From assembly GCA_030425485.1 (NCBI GenBank), contig JAUIAM010000008.1, positions 1 to 64,000 of the forward strand: a stretch of DNA of 64,000 nucleotides. Reading direction: 5' to 3'. Source of the DNA: Verrucomicrobiia bacterium. GTDB taxonomy: Bacteria > Verrucomicrobiota > Verrucomicrobiia > Opitutales > Cerasicoccaceae. Every line of letters begins with the position of its first letter. The stretch's first letter is position 1. Position numbers and translations under genes: made by a program. This document shows positions 9,189 through 18,447 of the stretch, one piece after another. Below the pieces are notes generated by a model. That model worked only from the letters and a program-made list of their open reading frames with translations. It ran no database searches and was not told where the DNA came from.

Positions 9189-10025
9189 ATGCAGACATAC
9201 CTCGACCTGCTGCGGCATGTGATGGAAAACGGCGAGAACCGCTCTGACCGCACCGGTGTGGGCACGCGCAGCGTGTTCGGCGCTCAGGCCCGGTATTCGC
9301 TCGCCCCAGCCTTTCCCCTCGTCACTACGAAGAAAATCCACTGGAAATCCGTGGTCTACGAGTTGCTCTGGTTTTTAAAAGGTGACACCAACGTACGCTA
9401 CCTCAACGAGCACAAGGTCTCCATCTGGGACGAGTGGGCCGACGAAACCGGCAGCCTCGGGCCCGTCTACGGAGCCCAGTGGACACGCTGGCAGGCACCG
9501 GATGGACGCCAGATCAACCAACTGGATGAGCTGGTGGACAACCTCCGCAACAAGCCCCACAGCCGCCGCCACATCATCTCGGCCTGGAATGTAGCGGACC
9601 TGCCGGACGAGTCCGTCCCGCCCCACGTCAACGCCGCCAACGGCAAGATGGCGCTCCCGCCCTGCCACACCGTTTTCCAGTTCTATGTATCGCAAGACGG
9701 CGGCCTGAGCTGCCAGCTCTATCAGCGCAGCGCAGACCTCTTCCTCGGCGTGCCCTTCAACATCGCCTCCTACGCGCTGCTGACCTGCATGGTGGCGCAA
9801 GTCGTCGGCCTACGGCCCAAGGAGTTCATCCACACCTTTGGCGACCTGCACCTGTACAGCAACCACTTCGACCAGGTCGAGGAACAGCTCGCCCGCGAGC
9901 CACGCCCCCTGCCGCAGGTAAAGCTCAACCCCGAGATCACCCGTCTGGAGGGCTTCGATTACGCCGACGTCGAGCTCATCGGCTACGATCCCCACCCCCG
10001 CATCAAGGCCCCCATCGCGGTGTAA
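9189..10025 (+). CDS. thyA: Thymidylate synthase
   Basis: A 278-residue protein that methylates dUMP to dTMP with methylene-tetrahydrofolate. The motifs are [13 protein letters not shown] at the dUMP phosphate site, [17 protein letters not shown], the active-site [14 protein letters not shown] with the nucleophile Cys159, the [19 protein letters not shown] block and [10 protein letters not shown] stretch of about 14 residues before the active site ([14 protein letters not shown]) is longer than in the E. coli enzyme. The start at 9189 is chosen because the family begins with [11 protein letters not shown]. Dihydrofolate reductase follows two genes on, the usual partner that regenerates the folate. 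Confidence 0.97.
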   Translation: MQTYLDLLRHVMENGENRSDRTGVGTRSVFGAQARYSLAPAFPLVTTKKIHWKSVVYELLWFLKGDTNVRYLNEHKVSIWDEWADETGSLGPVYGAQWTRWQAPDGRQINQLDELVDNLRNKPHSRRHIISAWNVADLPDESVPPHVNAANGKMALPPCHTVFQFYVSQDGGLSCQLYQRSADLFLGVPFNIASYALLTCMVAQVVGLRPKEFIHTFGDLHLYSNHFDQVEEQLAREPRPLPQVKLNPEITRLEGFDYADVELIGYDPHPRIKAPIAV

Positions 10026-10040
10026 TACCTCTCAACCGGT

Positions 10041-10436
10041 ATGAAATGCCTCTCAATCATTTGCCTCCTCTGCCTGGCCCATCTTTCGACAGCAAGGGAG
10101 GTAGTTTCACAAGAGGAACTGAAAGGCGCAGTCCACTATTTCCTTAGCCCCTTTGCACTCGAAGGTTTTCAGGATACATCCTGGGGGAGAGGTATTCATA
10201 ATACCAAGTTGATCCTCATTACCAGCCAACGTGATGACCTACCTAAAAAGTACTGGTGGGTGGATTCGATAGAGGAAGTCATGCAGGCTTCCGAAGCCCT
10301 AAATGATGAACGCAAGATACTTATCCGCACCATCACCAAGGATGCGTACGCCCAACACCATTTTCAGATGATTCGTAATCTGGAAGCACGCTGTAAGGAA
10401 CAAGGCTACGCGCTATATGTCAGCTTTGGCAAATAA
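10041..10436 (+). CDS. Hypothetical small secreted protein
   Basis: A 131-residue protein with a Cys-rich signal peptide (MKCLSIICLLCLAHLSTA) and a mature domain of about 110 residues that I do not recognise. The mature part has mixed alpha/beta character, with LILITSQRDDLPKKYWWV in the middle and a C-terminal helix ending in EQGYALYVSFGK. It sits between thyA and folA, 15 bp after the first and about 4 bp before the second, so it is probably on the same transcript, yet nothing links it to folate chemistry. Confidence 0.75.
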   Translation: MKCLSIICLLCLAHLSTAREVVSQEELKGAVHYFLSPFALEGFQDTSWGRGIHNTKLILITSQRDDLPKKYWWVDSIEEVMQASEALNDERKILIRTITKDAYAQHHFQMIRNLEARCKEQGYALYVSFGK

Positions 10437-10440
10437 ACCC

Positions 10441-10950
10441 ATGACGCCCCCCACACATATCGAGCCCTGGACAGCCATCGTGGCCATGGCCCCCAACCGC
10501 GCGATCGGCCTCAACGGCACCCTCCCCTGGCGTCTGCCGGAGGACCTTGCCTTTTTCAAGCAGATGACCACGGGCAACACCATCGTGATGGGCCGCAACA
10601 CGATGGAGAGCCTGCCCCGCAACCGGCCGCTGTCCAAGCGGCGTAACGTCGTCATCACCAGCAGCGAAGACGAGATGCCCGGGTTTGAAAAAATACGCCA
10701 TCTGGACGAGTTAGCCGAACTGCCGACCGTCGGCATGCTGTTCATCATCGGCGGTGCCCAGCTCTTCAACGCCACCCTGCCCCGCTGCTCCGAGCTCTAC
10801 CTCACGCACGTCAAAGACCACTTCGAGGGCGACACCTTTATGCCGCCCTTCGAACAGTACTTTGCCCCCGTCGAGACGCTGGAGGAAACCGAAGCGATGC
10901 AGATCGTCCGCTACCGCAACAAGGCTTTGACAAGTCATGATGCGATTTAA
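10441..10950 (+). CDS. folA: Dihydrofolate reductase
   Basis: A 169-residue protein that reduces dihydrofolate to tetrahydrofolate with NADPH. The order is standard: WTAIVAMAPNRAIGLNGTLP, then WRLPEDLAFFK with the acidic active-site residue, NTIVMGRNTMESL for NADPH binding, RNVVITS, and GMLFIIGGAQLFNATLP with the GG pair. The ATG at 10441 is used; an in-frame ATG at 10417 would overlap the preceding gene. It works with thyA upstream. Confidence 0.95.
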   Translation: MTPPTHIEPWTAIVAMAPNRAIGLNGTLPWRLPEDLAFFKQMTTGNTIVMGRNTMESLPRNRPLSKRRNVVITSSEDEMPGFEKIRHLDELAELPTVGMLFIIGGAQLFNATLPRCSELYLTHVKDHFEGDTFMPPFEQYFAPVETLEETEAMQIVRYRNKALTSHDAI

Positions 10951-11008
10951 CACCATAACCATACCCGTCGGAGCAAGGACCATACGAGTGCGGGGCCGCC
11001 TGCCCCCC

Positions 11009-11066
11009 GGTAGTGACCAACGGGAACGTAGGGGCGCAGCCCCTTAATACCAACAAGTGTAACTTG
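11009..11066. repeat. Triloop hairpin array, copy 1
   Basis: Two short stem-loops with three-base loops stand in a row: AGGGGC-GCA-GCCCCT at 11030-11044 and CAAGT-GTA-ACTTG at 11054-11066. The segment 11009-11049 matches 11810-11850 at 34 of 41 bases. The second hairpin ends two bases before the ATG of the YjbQ gene at 11068. Confidence 0.7.
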
Positions 11067-11067
11067 C

Positions 11068-11487
11068 ATGAGAAGTTTTAGGAAAGAACTCTGGTTTAAC
11101 ATTCCCCAACGCCGCCAGCTCCTCAACATCACCGGACAGGTGGAAGACTGCCTGCACGAGAGCGGCATCCGCGAGGGGCTCTGCCTGGTCAACGCCATGC
11201 ACATCAGCGCCAGCGTATTCATCAACGACGACGAATCCGGCCTGCATGGCGACTTCGAGCGCTGGCTGGAAAAACTCGCCCCCGAAAAGCCCCACGATCA
11301 ATACGCCCACAACGGTTTTGAGGACAACGCTGACGCCCACCTCAAGCGTACCATCATGGGCCGCGAGGTCGTCGTCGCCGTGACCGAGGGTAAACTCGAT
11401 TTCGGCCCCTGGGAGCAAATCTTTTATGGCGAGTTTGACGGCAAACGCAAAAAGCGCGTCCTGGTCAAAATCATAGGGCAGGACTAA
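11068..11487 (+). CDS. YjbQ family protein (UPF0047)
   Basis: A 139-residue protein of the YjbQ/UPF0047 family and the second in this window. The family marks are [47 protein letters not shown] and a C-terminal strand KRVLVKII. It looks closer to the common bacterial YjbQ type than the copy at 6873-7292. No ribosome site is visible, since a hairpin (11054-11066) abuts the ATG, so expression may be controlled by RNA structure or the true start may differ. The TAA stop lies in the loop of another hairpin (11478-11494). Confidence 0.88.
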   Translation: MRSFRKELWFNIPQRRQLLNITGQVEDCLHESGIREGLCLVNAMHISASVFINDDESGLHGDFERWLEKLAPEKPHDQYAHNGFEDNADAHLKRTIMGREVVVAVTEGKLDFGPWEQIFYGEFDGKRKKRVLVKIIGQD

Positions 11488-11541
11488 GTCCTGCACCTGT
11501 GAGAAGGGCATAGCCCTTCGCCTGTGATCCTTCGGATCACA
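11478..11541. repeat. Triloop hairpin array, copy 2 (possible terminator)
   Basis: Three perfect stem-loops follow each other, each with a three-base loop: GCAGGAC-TAA-GTCCTGC (11478-11494, the loop is the YjbQ stop codon), GAAGGGC-ATA-GCCCTTC (11503-11519) and TGTGATCC-TTC-GGATCACA (11523-11541). No T-run follows, so a simple intrinsic terminator is not certain. Confidence 0.75.
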
Positions 11542-11596
11542 CTATTGAAGATGAGTACCGCAAAACATCAATGCCCTTGCTGTCTTCATTGGACAC

Positions 11597-11737
11597 TTAG
11601 AGCGGTTTAAGAAATGTTATGTCCGCAGATTACCCAGATTCACACAGATTATTCCGCGGCTATCTGTGAGCATCTGTCTAATCCGTGGTTAAAATATAGA
11701 GGCATCTCCGGCTACGGTTTTATTTAAACTGCTCTAA
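11597..11737. mobile_element. MITE-like element with nested inverted repeats
   Basis: A 141-bp unit. Its ends are inverted repeats, TTAGAGCGGTTTAA at 11597-11610 and TTAAACTGCTCTAA at 11724-11737, with 13 of 14 bases pairing. Inside, a second imperfect inverted repeat pairs 11625-11649 with 11662-11688 (ATCTGTG-like units) around a loop holding CCGCGG. It has no coding capacity, and a clear target-site duplication was not seen. Confidence 0.55.
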
Positions 11738-11809
11738 ACTACAAGAAATTTGGCGCGTGTGATCGTGAAGCACTCAAACACATCCGGCCACCAAAGCCTG
11801 AAGAAATTG

Positions 11810-11871
11810 GGTAGCGACCATCGGGAGCGTAGGGGCAAAGCCCCTCAATGCGGTGAAGCTGGCTCAGCTTC
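11810..11871. repeat. Triloop hairpin array, copy 3, just after nuoN
   Basis: AGGGGC-AAA-GCCCCT (11831-11845) is followed by GAAGCTG-GCT-CAGCTTC (11855-11871). The array lies 7 bp beyond the nuoN stop codon, so on the minus strand it could end or stabilise the nuo transcript. It is the closest relative of copy 1 at 11009-11049. Confidence 0.7.
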
Positions 11872-11878
11872 CCGCCCT

Positions 11879-13393
11879 TCAGAAGCCGCTGCCGAATGCG
11901 CCTTGGTAAAAGCCGAGCAGCACGGTGACAATGGCCAGAGCGGCCAAGGCGACCTTGTGCCCGACACAAACCTGCATGGGCTGAACGGGCTTGTCCGTGG
12001 GCCAGGACTGCGGCTTGTAATAGGCTTCGCGAATCCAGCCAAAGTAGTAGTAGATCGAAATCACCACCCCGGTGATGGCCGCGCCGAGCAGCGTGTAGAG
12101 CTCTGCCTGGAAAGCGACAATGAAGAGAAAGACCTTACCGATGAACCCGGCCAGCGGCGGGATACCGGCCAGCGAGCCCAGACCGATGGCCAACACCCCT
12201 GCGAGGAAGGGCTGGCGGCGGGCCAGGTCGATGTAGTGGTCCACGTCCTGGTTCTCATCATCCACCCCTGCCACCTGGGCCATGACGCCAAAGACGGCGA
12301 ACGATCCGAACAGGTAGGTGAAGAGGTAAAAGATAATCGCCCAGGCACCGAGCTCGATCCCCTTGCACAGGGCGACAACACCCAGTAGCAGGTAGCCCGC
12401 GTGCGCGACACCGGACAGGCCGATCACGCGCTTAACGTTGCGCTGACCGATGGCGGTCAGGTTACCGAAGAGAATCGTGACGACGGCGATGGCCGAAAGC
12501 AGCGGCACGGTCAGCTCCTTCATCGGAGCGAAGGGCCCCATCACGAGGTTGATGAGGACGATGAAGCCCGCAGCCTTGGAGGAAACCGCGAGGAAGGCCG
12601 TAACCGGGGTCGGCGCGCCCTGATACACGTCGGGAATCCAAATCTGGAAGGGCACGGCACCGATTTTAAAGCAAATGCCGCAGATCACGAGGACGACCCC
12701 GATCTTGGCGATGAAGTTGTCCGCGTTCGCGGCGAGGAAGCCCTCAAGTGCGGCAAAATTGAGCGAGTCCGTGGTGTGCGCAGGGAGGTTCGGGTTTCCG
12801 CCGATGCCGTAAAGCAGCACAATACCAAAGAGCAGAATCGCCGTACTCGTGCCACCGAGCACGAGATACTTCAGGCCACCTTCAAGTGAGAAGGCGCTGT
12901 TGCGTCCGTAGCTCACGAGCACGTAGAAGCCGATCGTCACCGTTTCCAGAGCGACAAAGAGCATGACGAAGTTCGCACTCTGAGCCAGCAGCATCATGGC
13001 GGCTGTCACAAGCAGCGTCAGGCAGTAGAACTCCATTCGCGGCAGGTACTGTTTTTTCAGGTACACCATGCCGAGCCAGGAGACGAGGATCGAAGCCAGG
13101 ACGAAAAAGATGCGCATGACCTCTGACAGGTTGCTCGGCAAAATCATGCCGCTAAAGAGCACACCCGATCCCTCGAACTCGCAAGAGGCTTTGAAAAGCA
13201 GGGCAAAGAGCACGGCGATCTGTCCGACGATAGCCACCAGCGGCACGGCCAGCGCCTTCACCTTGCCGGTGAAGAGATCGACCAGCAAGACAAGCACGGC
13301 CAACAAGGCCAGCGCGATTTCTGGCCAGAGAACGGCCCAGTGATTGGTCGAGGCGTACTGCTCGGAAAGGGATGTTAGGAGCTGCTGGTTCAT
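11879..13393 (-). CDS. nuoN: NADH-quinone oxidoreductase subunit N
   Basis: A 504-residue, highly hydrophobic antiporter-like subunit of the complex I membrane arm, expected to have about 14 membrane helices. The proton-translocation motifs are visible: the membrane Glu/Lys region VALETVTIGFYVLVSY, YLVLGGTSTAILLFGI, KIGAVPFQIWIPDVYQGAPT with its conserved Lys and Pro, and VKRVIGLSGVAHAGYLLLG. The protein ends in a last helix and a short tail. Its ATG overlaps the nuoM stop by four bases, so translation is coupled. It is the last gene of the nuo block. Confidence 0.96.
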   Translation of the reverse strand: MNQQLLTSLSEQYASTNHWAVLWPEIALALLAVLVLLVDLFTGKVKALAVPLVAIVGQIAVLFALLFKASCEFEGSGVLFSGMILPSNLSEVMRIFFVLASILVSWLGMVYLKKQYLPRMEFYCLTLLVTAAMMLLAQSANFVMLFVALETVTIGFYVLVSYGRNSAFSLEGGLKYLVLGGTSTAILLFGIVLLYGIGGNPNLPAHTTDSLNFAALEGFLAANADNFIAKIGVVLVICGICFKIGAVPFQIWIPDVYQGAPTPVTAFLAVSSKAAGFIVLINLVMGPFAPMKELTVPLLSAIAVVTILFGNLTAIGQRNVKRVIGLSGVAHAGYLLLGVVALCKGIELGAWAIIFYLFTYLFGSFAVFGVMAQVAGVDDENQDVDHYIDLARRQPFLAGVLAIGLGSLAGIPPLAGFIGKVFLFIVAFQAELYTLLGAAITGVVISIYYYFGWIREAYYKPQSWPTDKPVQPMQVCVGHKVALAALAIVTVLLGFYQGAFGSGF

Positions 13394-14979
13394 GATGCCG
13401 GTTCCTCCTTCTGCTCAGCCGTCGCAGCGACAGGCTTGGCCGACTGCTCGACGCTCGCCATCGTGGCGGGCGAGTACACCGGCTGGGTCAGGAGTTGCTC
13501 GTTGATAGATTCGGAAATGGAACGCGGCCACAGGCCCACCATGGCCAGACCGATGAGGAGAATAATGGCAGGGATGCGCTCGGCGCGTGTGATGTCCGTA
13601 ATGGTCTTACCCTCGGAGGCAACTGCGAAAGCCTCCGTCTGCGGCCCCATGAAAATGTGTGCGCTGGCCCGCAGCCCATAGATAGCGGAGATAATCACGC
13701 CAAGTACGGCAGGAGCGACCGCCCAAGGGTAGTTTTTCCACAAGGCGATGAAGATGGTGAACTCGCCCCAGAAGTTGGCGAAGCCCGGCAGACCAATGCT
13801 GGCCATAGTCGCGGCAACGAAGAAGCCGGCCAGGATGGGAGCCTTCATGCCCAGACCGCCAATGGCCCGCATGTCGTAGGTGCCTGTGCGCTGGTAAACT
13901 GCCGTTGCCAGCACAAACATCAGCGCCACGGAGAGCCCGTGAGCAAACATCAGGATGACCGCGCCGCCGACACCCGCTACCGTATAGGTTGCGATGCCCA
14001 GGAAAATATAGCCCATGTGCATGACCGAGCTGTAGCCGATCATCATCTTCAGGTCGCGTTGCGCGATCGTCACCAGACCGATGATGAGGATGTTGCCCAG
14101 CGCCAGCCAAATCAGGACGGGGTTCCAGGCCAGGGCGCCCTCCGGCACGAGCGGTGCGGCAATCTGGACCAACCCGTAGAGGCCGAACTTTTTCAATACG
14201 CCCGCATGGAGCATGGCGTTGGCCGTAGGGGCGGCAGCGTAGCCGCGCGGCGCCCAGGAGTGGAAGGGAAAGAGCGAAACCAGAATCCCGAAACCGAAGA
14301 GCAGCAGACCAAAGATGTTGTGCTGGACGACCTCGCTGATGCTGTTGGCCTTTACGTACTCAGTCAGCGCGATGAGGTTAAAGCCTTCCCAATCGGTGGC
14401 CTGGTAAATGTAGATCAGGCCGAGCAGCGAGAGCATCGCGCCGAGGGTCAAGTAAACCGTCATCTCCATCGCGGCCGCACGACGGCCAAACCCGCCCCAA
14501 ATACCGATCATGATAAAGGTCGGGATGAGCGCGAGTTCGTGGAAGAAATAGAAGAAGAAGATGTCCACCGAAGCAAACACGCCCATGAGGCCCGCCTGCA
14601 TGACCAGCAGCAGCAGGAGGTAGGTGCTCTTGCGCTCGGCCTTGGACATGATGGCCTGCAAGCCCGCGGCCACGCCAACCAAGCCCGCCAGCAGAAAGAG
14701 CGGCGCGGAGATGCCGTTCAGGCCAAGCGTCAGGCTAATGCCCAGCGTCTCGTGCAGCCCGAGGTCGAAACTGCGCAGGTAGGCATAGCCGTACTCCTTG
14801 GGCGCATCGCCAAAGCTGCACCACAGGTAAATCGCGATCAAAGCCGGAGCAATGAACCCGATGCCCGCGATAATTTTCGAAACGCTCTCGCCGAGCTTCT
14901 TTCCGAACAGGAGCACGATGGCCGCCGCCATCGGGATGTCGATGGCGAGCAGAATCAAGGTGTTGTAAAAGTTATCCAT
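13390..14979 (-). CDS. nuoM: NADH-quinone oxidoreductase subunit M
   Basis: A 529-residue antiporter-like membrane subunit of complex I. The marks are FFFYFFHELALIPTFIMIGI with the conserved membrane Glu, LFPFHSWAPRGYAAAPTANA with the conserved His and Pro, RDLKMMIGYSSVMHMGYIFLG, and GLPGFANFWGEFTIF near the end. The C-terminal tail is long, Ala- and Glu-rich and hydrophilic, which is unusual for NuoM but not alarming. It starts two bases after nuoL and overlaps nuoN. Confidence 0.96.
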   Translation of the reverse strand: MDNFYNTLILLAIDIPMAAAIVLLFGKKLGESVSKIIAGIGFIAPALIAIYLWCSFGDAPKEYGYAYLRSFDLGLHETLGISLTLGLNGISAPLFLLAGLVGVAAGLQAIMSKAERKSTYLLLLLVMQAGLMGVFASVDIFFFYFFHELALIPTFIMIGIWGGFGRRAAAMEMTVYLTLGAMLSLLGLIYIYQATDWEGFNLIALTEYVKANSISEVVQHNIFGLLLFGFGILVSLFPFHSWAPRGYAAAPTANAMLHAGVLKKFGLYGLVQIAAPLVPEGALAWNPVLIWLALGNILIIGLVTIAQRDLKMMIGYSSVMHMGYIFLGIATYTVAGVGGAVILMFAHGLSVALMFVLATAVYQRTGTYDMRAIGGLGMKAPILAGFFVAATMASIGLPGFANFWGEFTIFIALWKNYPWAVAPAVLGVIISAIYGLRASAHIFMGPQTEAFAVASEGKTITDITRAERIPAIILLIGLAMVGLWPRSISESINEQLLTQPVYSPATMASVEQSAKPVAATAEQKEEPAS

Positions 14980-14981
14980 GG

Positions 14982-16913
14982 CTAGAGCAGACCGAGGGCA
15001 AAGGCACTAAAGAGCACGACCCCGGCGAGGAACCAGAAGACGTATGCGTGAATGTTTCCAACGTGGAGTGAGCGCGAGACCATGCCGACCAGGCCGGCCA
15101 CCGCCGCACTGCCGCGCACGAGCAAACCACCAATCACCGCAACATCGAGCAGGCTGATGAAGTTGGCAAAGGGCTGCTGTACCTTGGCCACGTAGGCGTC
15201 GTAAATATTGTCAAACCAGCCGTGGCGCTCGAACACATGGTAGAGTCCAGGAGCCTTTGTCTGCAGGCGGTCAGCACTCGGGCCACGTCCATAGAAGAAC
15301 CAGCAAAAGATCAGGCCGCCAGCGATACAGCCGTAGCTGAGCCACTCGACCCACGGTGCGTGGGCTTCCTCGTAAATGTGGTGCGCGCCCTTCCAGCCCG
15401 GTGCAGCTTCCGAGAAGCCGTTGACCATGAAGTGCGCCACGTCGGTCGGCAGCATGGCGTCCATCGCGCCCCCGGCCCAGATCCAGTCGTAGACAAACCA
15501 GCCCGCACCGAGCGAGAGGCCCCAGCCGAGAACAATCAGCGGCAGGGTCATCCACAGGCTGCTTTCCTTGGCGTGCGAAGCCTTCTCCGAATTCGGTTGG
15601 CCAAAGAAGACAACGAAGAGCATGCGGCCCATGTAGAGCGCGGTCAGCAGCGCACCCAGCATAGTCAGGCCAAAGGCCCAGGCGTACTGGGTACCGTCAC
15701 CGTGGGCAAAGAGCCCCCACGCGCTGGCGATGATCGTGTCCTTACTGTAGTAACCCGCCGTAAACGGCACGGCACAAATCGACAGCGTGGCGACGAAGAA
15801 AGCGATAAAGGTGATGGGCATCTTCTTGGCCAGGCCGCCCATCTTGAACATGTCCTGCTCGTGGTGACAGGCGTGGATCAGCGAGCCGGAGCAAAGGAAG
15901 AGCGTGGCCTTAAAGCAAGCGTGCATGGCCATGTGCATGATGGCCAGTCCCGGGAAGCCCAAACCGATGGCCGTGGCCATGTAACCGAGGTGGGCCAGCG
16001 TCGAGTAGGCCAGCGACTTCTTGATGTCATTTTGACCCAAGGCGCAGAACCCGGCAAAGCTCGTCATAATCGCACCCGACCACATGATCCACTCAAGCGT
16101 TTCCGGCGTGAGCAGGAAGAAAATGCGAACCATGAAGTAGATACCCGCCGCGACCATCGTGGCGGCGTGGATCAGGGCCGAGACCGGAGTCGGGCCCGCC
16201 ATGGCGTCCGTGAGCCAGACCTGCAGCGGGAACTGCGCGCTCTTACCCACAAAACCACACATCAGCAGCAGGCCGATGCCGGTCACGGTCTTGGAGGGAT
16301 CGACCTGAATGATGGCGGTGATCTCGGAAATATTGGCCGTGCCGTAGTAGTGGTAAGCCCACGCGATACCGACCAGGAAGCCAAAGTCACCAATGCGGTT
16401 AACAATAAAGGCCTTCTTCGAGGCGGCGGCGGCAAAGTCCTTGTCCCAGTAGTGGGCGATAAGCATGTACGAGCTAAAGCCGACCAACTCCCAGAAAATG
16501 AAGATCATGAACAGGTTGTCCGCCAACACGATGCCGAGCATGGAGAACATGAAGATGGACAACCCTCCGAAGAAGCGGCCCTTGTCCTTGTCGTCGTCCA
16601 TGTAGCCCACGCTGAAGACGTGAATCCAGAAGCCGATGAAGGCCACCACTGCGAGCATCGTTGCCGCCTCGTAGTTAAAGAGGAAGCCGAGTTCGAACTT
16701 GTAGTCCCCCAGTTCCAGCCAGGGCAGTGCTCCCGTCACGGCGAGCCCATCCCAGTTGAAGAGGAAATAGAAGCTCAGGCACATAATGCCAAAGGCGGCC
16801 ACCACCGACACAGCGGCTGCGGCATAGCCCCCGCGGCGCAGGAACAGGCAGATGATCGCCGCTGAGGCCAGCGGTATCAGGAGAATCGTAGCGAGCAGTT
16901 CCAACGGGTTCAT
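14982..16913 (-). CDS. nuoL: NADH-quinone oxidoreductase subunit L
   Basis: A 643-residue, the largest, membrane antiporter-like subunit of complex I. It has FIFWELVGFSSYMLIAHYW with the key Glu, NRIGDFGFLVGI, KSAQFPLQVWLTDAMAGPTP with the conserved Lys, ALIHAATMVAAGIY, and DIKKSLAYSTLAHLGYMATA. The C-terminal region holds the long amphipathic connecting helix and a final membrane anchor (WFLAGVVLFSAFALGLL). Its ATG overlaps the nuoK stop by one base. Order and spacing are those of a standard nuoJ-K-L-M-N operon. Confidence 0.97.
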   Translation of the reverse strand: MNPLELLATILLIPLASAAIICLFLRRGGYAAAAVSVVAAFGIMCLSFYFLFNWDGLAVTGALPWLELGDYKFELGFLFNYEAATMLAVVAFIGFWIHVFSVGYMDDDKDKGRFFGGLSIFMFSMLGIVLADNLFMIFIFWELVGFSSYMLIAHYWDKDFAAAASKKAFIVNRIGDFGFLVGIAWAYHYYGTANISEITAIIQVDPSKTVTGIGLLLMCGFVGKSAQFPLQVWLTDAMAGPTPVSALIHAATMVAAGIYFMVRIFFLLTPETLEWIMWSGAIMTSFAGFCALGQNDIKKSLAYSTLAHLGYMATAIGLGFPGLAIMHMAMHACFKATLFLCSGSLIHACHHEQDMFKMGGLAKKMPITFIAFFVATLSICAVPFTAGYYSKDTIIASAWGLFAHGDGTQYAWAFGLTMLGALLTALYMGRMLFVVFFGQPNSEKASHAKESSLWMTLPLIVLGWGLSLGAGWFVYDWIWAGGAMDAMLPTDVAHFMVNGFSEAAPGWKGAHHIYEEAHAPWVEWLSYGCIAGGLIFCWFFYGRGPSADRLQTKAPGLYHVFERHGWFDNIYDAYVAKVQQPFANFISLLDVAVIGGLLVRGSAAVAGLVGMVSRSLHVGNIHAYVFWFLAGVVLFSAFALGLL

Positions 16914-17218
16914 TAGTGCGAAAGAGCGTTTAGGTCGTCCACCTCGACGGAGCGGCGTTTACGGTAGAGGGCCACGATGATGGCCAGCCCGACAGCGACT
17001 TCCGCCGCGGCTACCGTGATGATGAAGAAGACGAAGATGTTGCCATCCATCGTCTGGTTATAACGGGAAAATGCCACCAGCGCCAGGTTCACGGCATTGA
17101 GCATGAGCTCCATGCACATGTAAATGACGAGGGTGTTGCGGCGCAAAAGCACGCCGAAAAAGCCGATGGCAAACAACAGCCCCGAGACAAAAAGGTATTC
17201 GTTCAGTCCGATGTTCAT
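16913..17218 (-). CDS. nuoK: NADH-quinone oxidoreductase subunit K
   Basis: A 101-residue membrane subunit with three predicted helices, the normal size. [39 protein letters not shown] with the essential membrane Glu of ELMLNAVN, and [20 protein letters not shown] with the second key Glu are all present. It lies one base after nuoJ and one base into nuoL. Confidence 0.97.
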   Translation of the reverse strand: MNIGLNEYLFVSGLLFAIGFFGVLLRRNTLVIYMCMELMLNAVNLALVAFSRYNQTMDGNIFVFFIITVAAAEVAVGLAIIVALYRKRRSVEVDDLNALSH

Positions 17219-17219
17219 C

Positions 17220-17795
17220 TTACTTCACAGCCTCCGTCGTGGGTTCTTCCTGACCCGACGGGCCGAGGCGTTTGGAGAGCACGATCACGCCCATCATGGC
17301 GATGAGGAGCAGAAAGCCCGTCACCTGAAAGGGCAGCATGTATTTAGTAAAAAGACCGTAACCAAAGGAGCGCGAGGCTGTGGCGAACTCCATCGGATTG
17401 GTGCCACCGTCCTGCATGGGAATTTCCGGCGCAGCCGAGAGCTCTGCCGGGGTGACGGAGCCACCGCCAAGGAAGAGGTAGCCCAAACCGACCACCAGCA
17501 GGCCAAAGCCCACCAGCGCCGCGGCGGTGGAGAGCGCCTTGGGCCTTACCTTACTGGCGCGCTCGACATCAAGCAGCATGATGATGAAGAGAAAGAGCAC
17601 CATGACCGCGCCCGCGTAGACGAGCACCTGGAGCACCGCCAGAAAGAAGGCGTCCAGCAGCAGAAAGAGCACCGCCATCCCGATGAAGCTCAGGATCATG
17701 TACATGGCGCCGTTGACCGCATTCGGGTTGACCACCACCAGTAAGGCGGAGAGCACCGTCAGCGCGGAAAACAAATAAAAGAAAAAGTCCTGCAT
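17220..17795 (-). CDS. nuoJ: NADH-quinone oxidoreductase subunit J
   Basis: A 191-residue membrane subunit with about five helices. The conserved block [20 protein letters not shown] is intact, as is [20 protein letters not shown]. The segment between the fourth and fifth helices (about 105-145) is longer and polar. The gene is separated from nuoI by 93 bp, one of the larger gaps in the operon. Confidence 0.95.
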   Translation of the reverse strand: MQDFFFYLFSALTVLSALLVVVNPNAVNGAMYMILSFIGMAVLFLLLDAFFLAVLQVLVYAGAVMVLFLFIIMLLDVERASKVRPKALSTAAALVGFGLLVVGLGYLFLGGGSVTPAELSAAPEIPMQDGGTNPMEFATASRSFGYGLFTKYMLPFQVTGFLLLIAMMGVIVLSKRLGPSGQEEPTTEAVK

Positions 17796-17888
17796 AGCGT
17801 GGCAAGGTAGCGTTTTAGCGGCTCGAAAGTCTCAGCGCGTGTCTCATTGTTTCAAGCCAAAAGCCACCTGTCGTTGGGTAAATTAGTG

Positions 17889-18437
17889 TCAGTGATGTCC
17901 TCCAGCAGCGGCCTGTTCGGCAGCTTCTTTTTTCTTGTCCCACTTGTAATGTTCGTCGGGGCGGGTGCCGCCGAGCTCGTAGAGCTTATCCTTGTGGTTC
18001 ACAAACTCCTCGCGGGTCGTGCCCACGAGTGAGTTGAAATCCCCTTGTAGGAAGATGGCCTCTTCCGGGCAAACCTCCTGGCACAGGCCGCAGTAAATGC
18101 AGCGCAGCATGTTAATCTCGAAGTCCTCCGGTGCCTTTTCGACGTGCTCGTTCTCCGAGCCCTCGGCGATCTCACCCGGGGTGATACGGATGGCCTTCGG
18201 CGGGCAGACGAACTCGCAGAGCTGGCAAGAAACGCACTTCTCGCGACCATGCGGGTCCTTGACCAGCGCGGGGATGCCGCGGTAGCCCTGCGGAATAGGC
18301 GGGCGCTCCTCCGGGTACTGCAGCGTAACCTTCGGGCGGAAGACGTTCTTTAAGGTGATCGTAAGCCCACCCACAATTTGCGGGATGTAGGTCTTTTCGA
18401 GGAAAGAAAGTGGTTTGCGTTCGACGACTTTAGCCAT
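17889..18437 (-). CDS. nuoI: NADH-quinone oxidoreductase subunit I
   Basis: A 182-residue peripheral-arm subunit carrying two [4Fe-4S] clusters (N6a and N6b). The two ferredoxin motifs are CVSCQLCEFVCPPKAI and CIYCGLCQEVCPEEAI, spaced as usual. The N-terminus is an amphipathic stretch (LSFLEKTYIPQIVGGLTITL) that docks to the membrane arm. The C-terminus is His- and Ala-rich. It lies ten bases after nuoH. Confidence 0.96.
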   Translation of the reverse strand: MAKVVERKPLSFLEKTYIPQIVGGLTITLKNVFRPKVTLQYPEERPPIPQGYRGIPALVKDPHGREKCVSCQLCEFVCPPKAIRITPGEIAEGSENEHVEKAPEDFEINMLRCIYCGLCQEVCPEEAIFLQGDFNSLVGTTREEFVNHKDKLYELGGTRPDEHYKWDKKKEAAEQAAAGGHH

Positions 18438-18447
18438 GAGTTGCTCC

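Noticed and set aside
11478-11541. CRISPR-like repeat structure
   Set aside because: The hairpin units differ in sequence and are not separated by equal-length spacers, so this is not a CRISPR array. No cas genes are seen.
13495-16865. Long open frames on the plus strand (about 500 and 550 codons) opposite nuoM and nuoL
   Set aside because: They are antisense to well-conserved membrane genes, their text is rich in charged residues with no domain pattern, and they come from the codon bias of the minus-strand genes.
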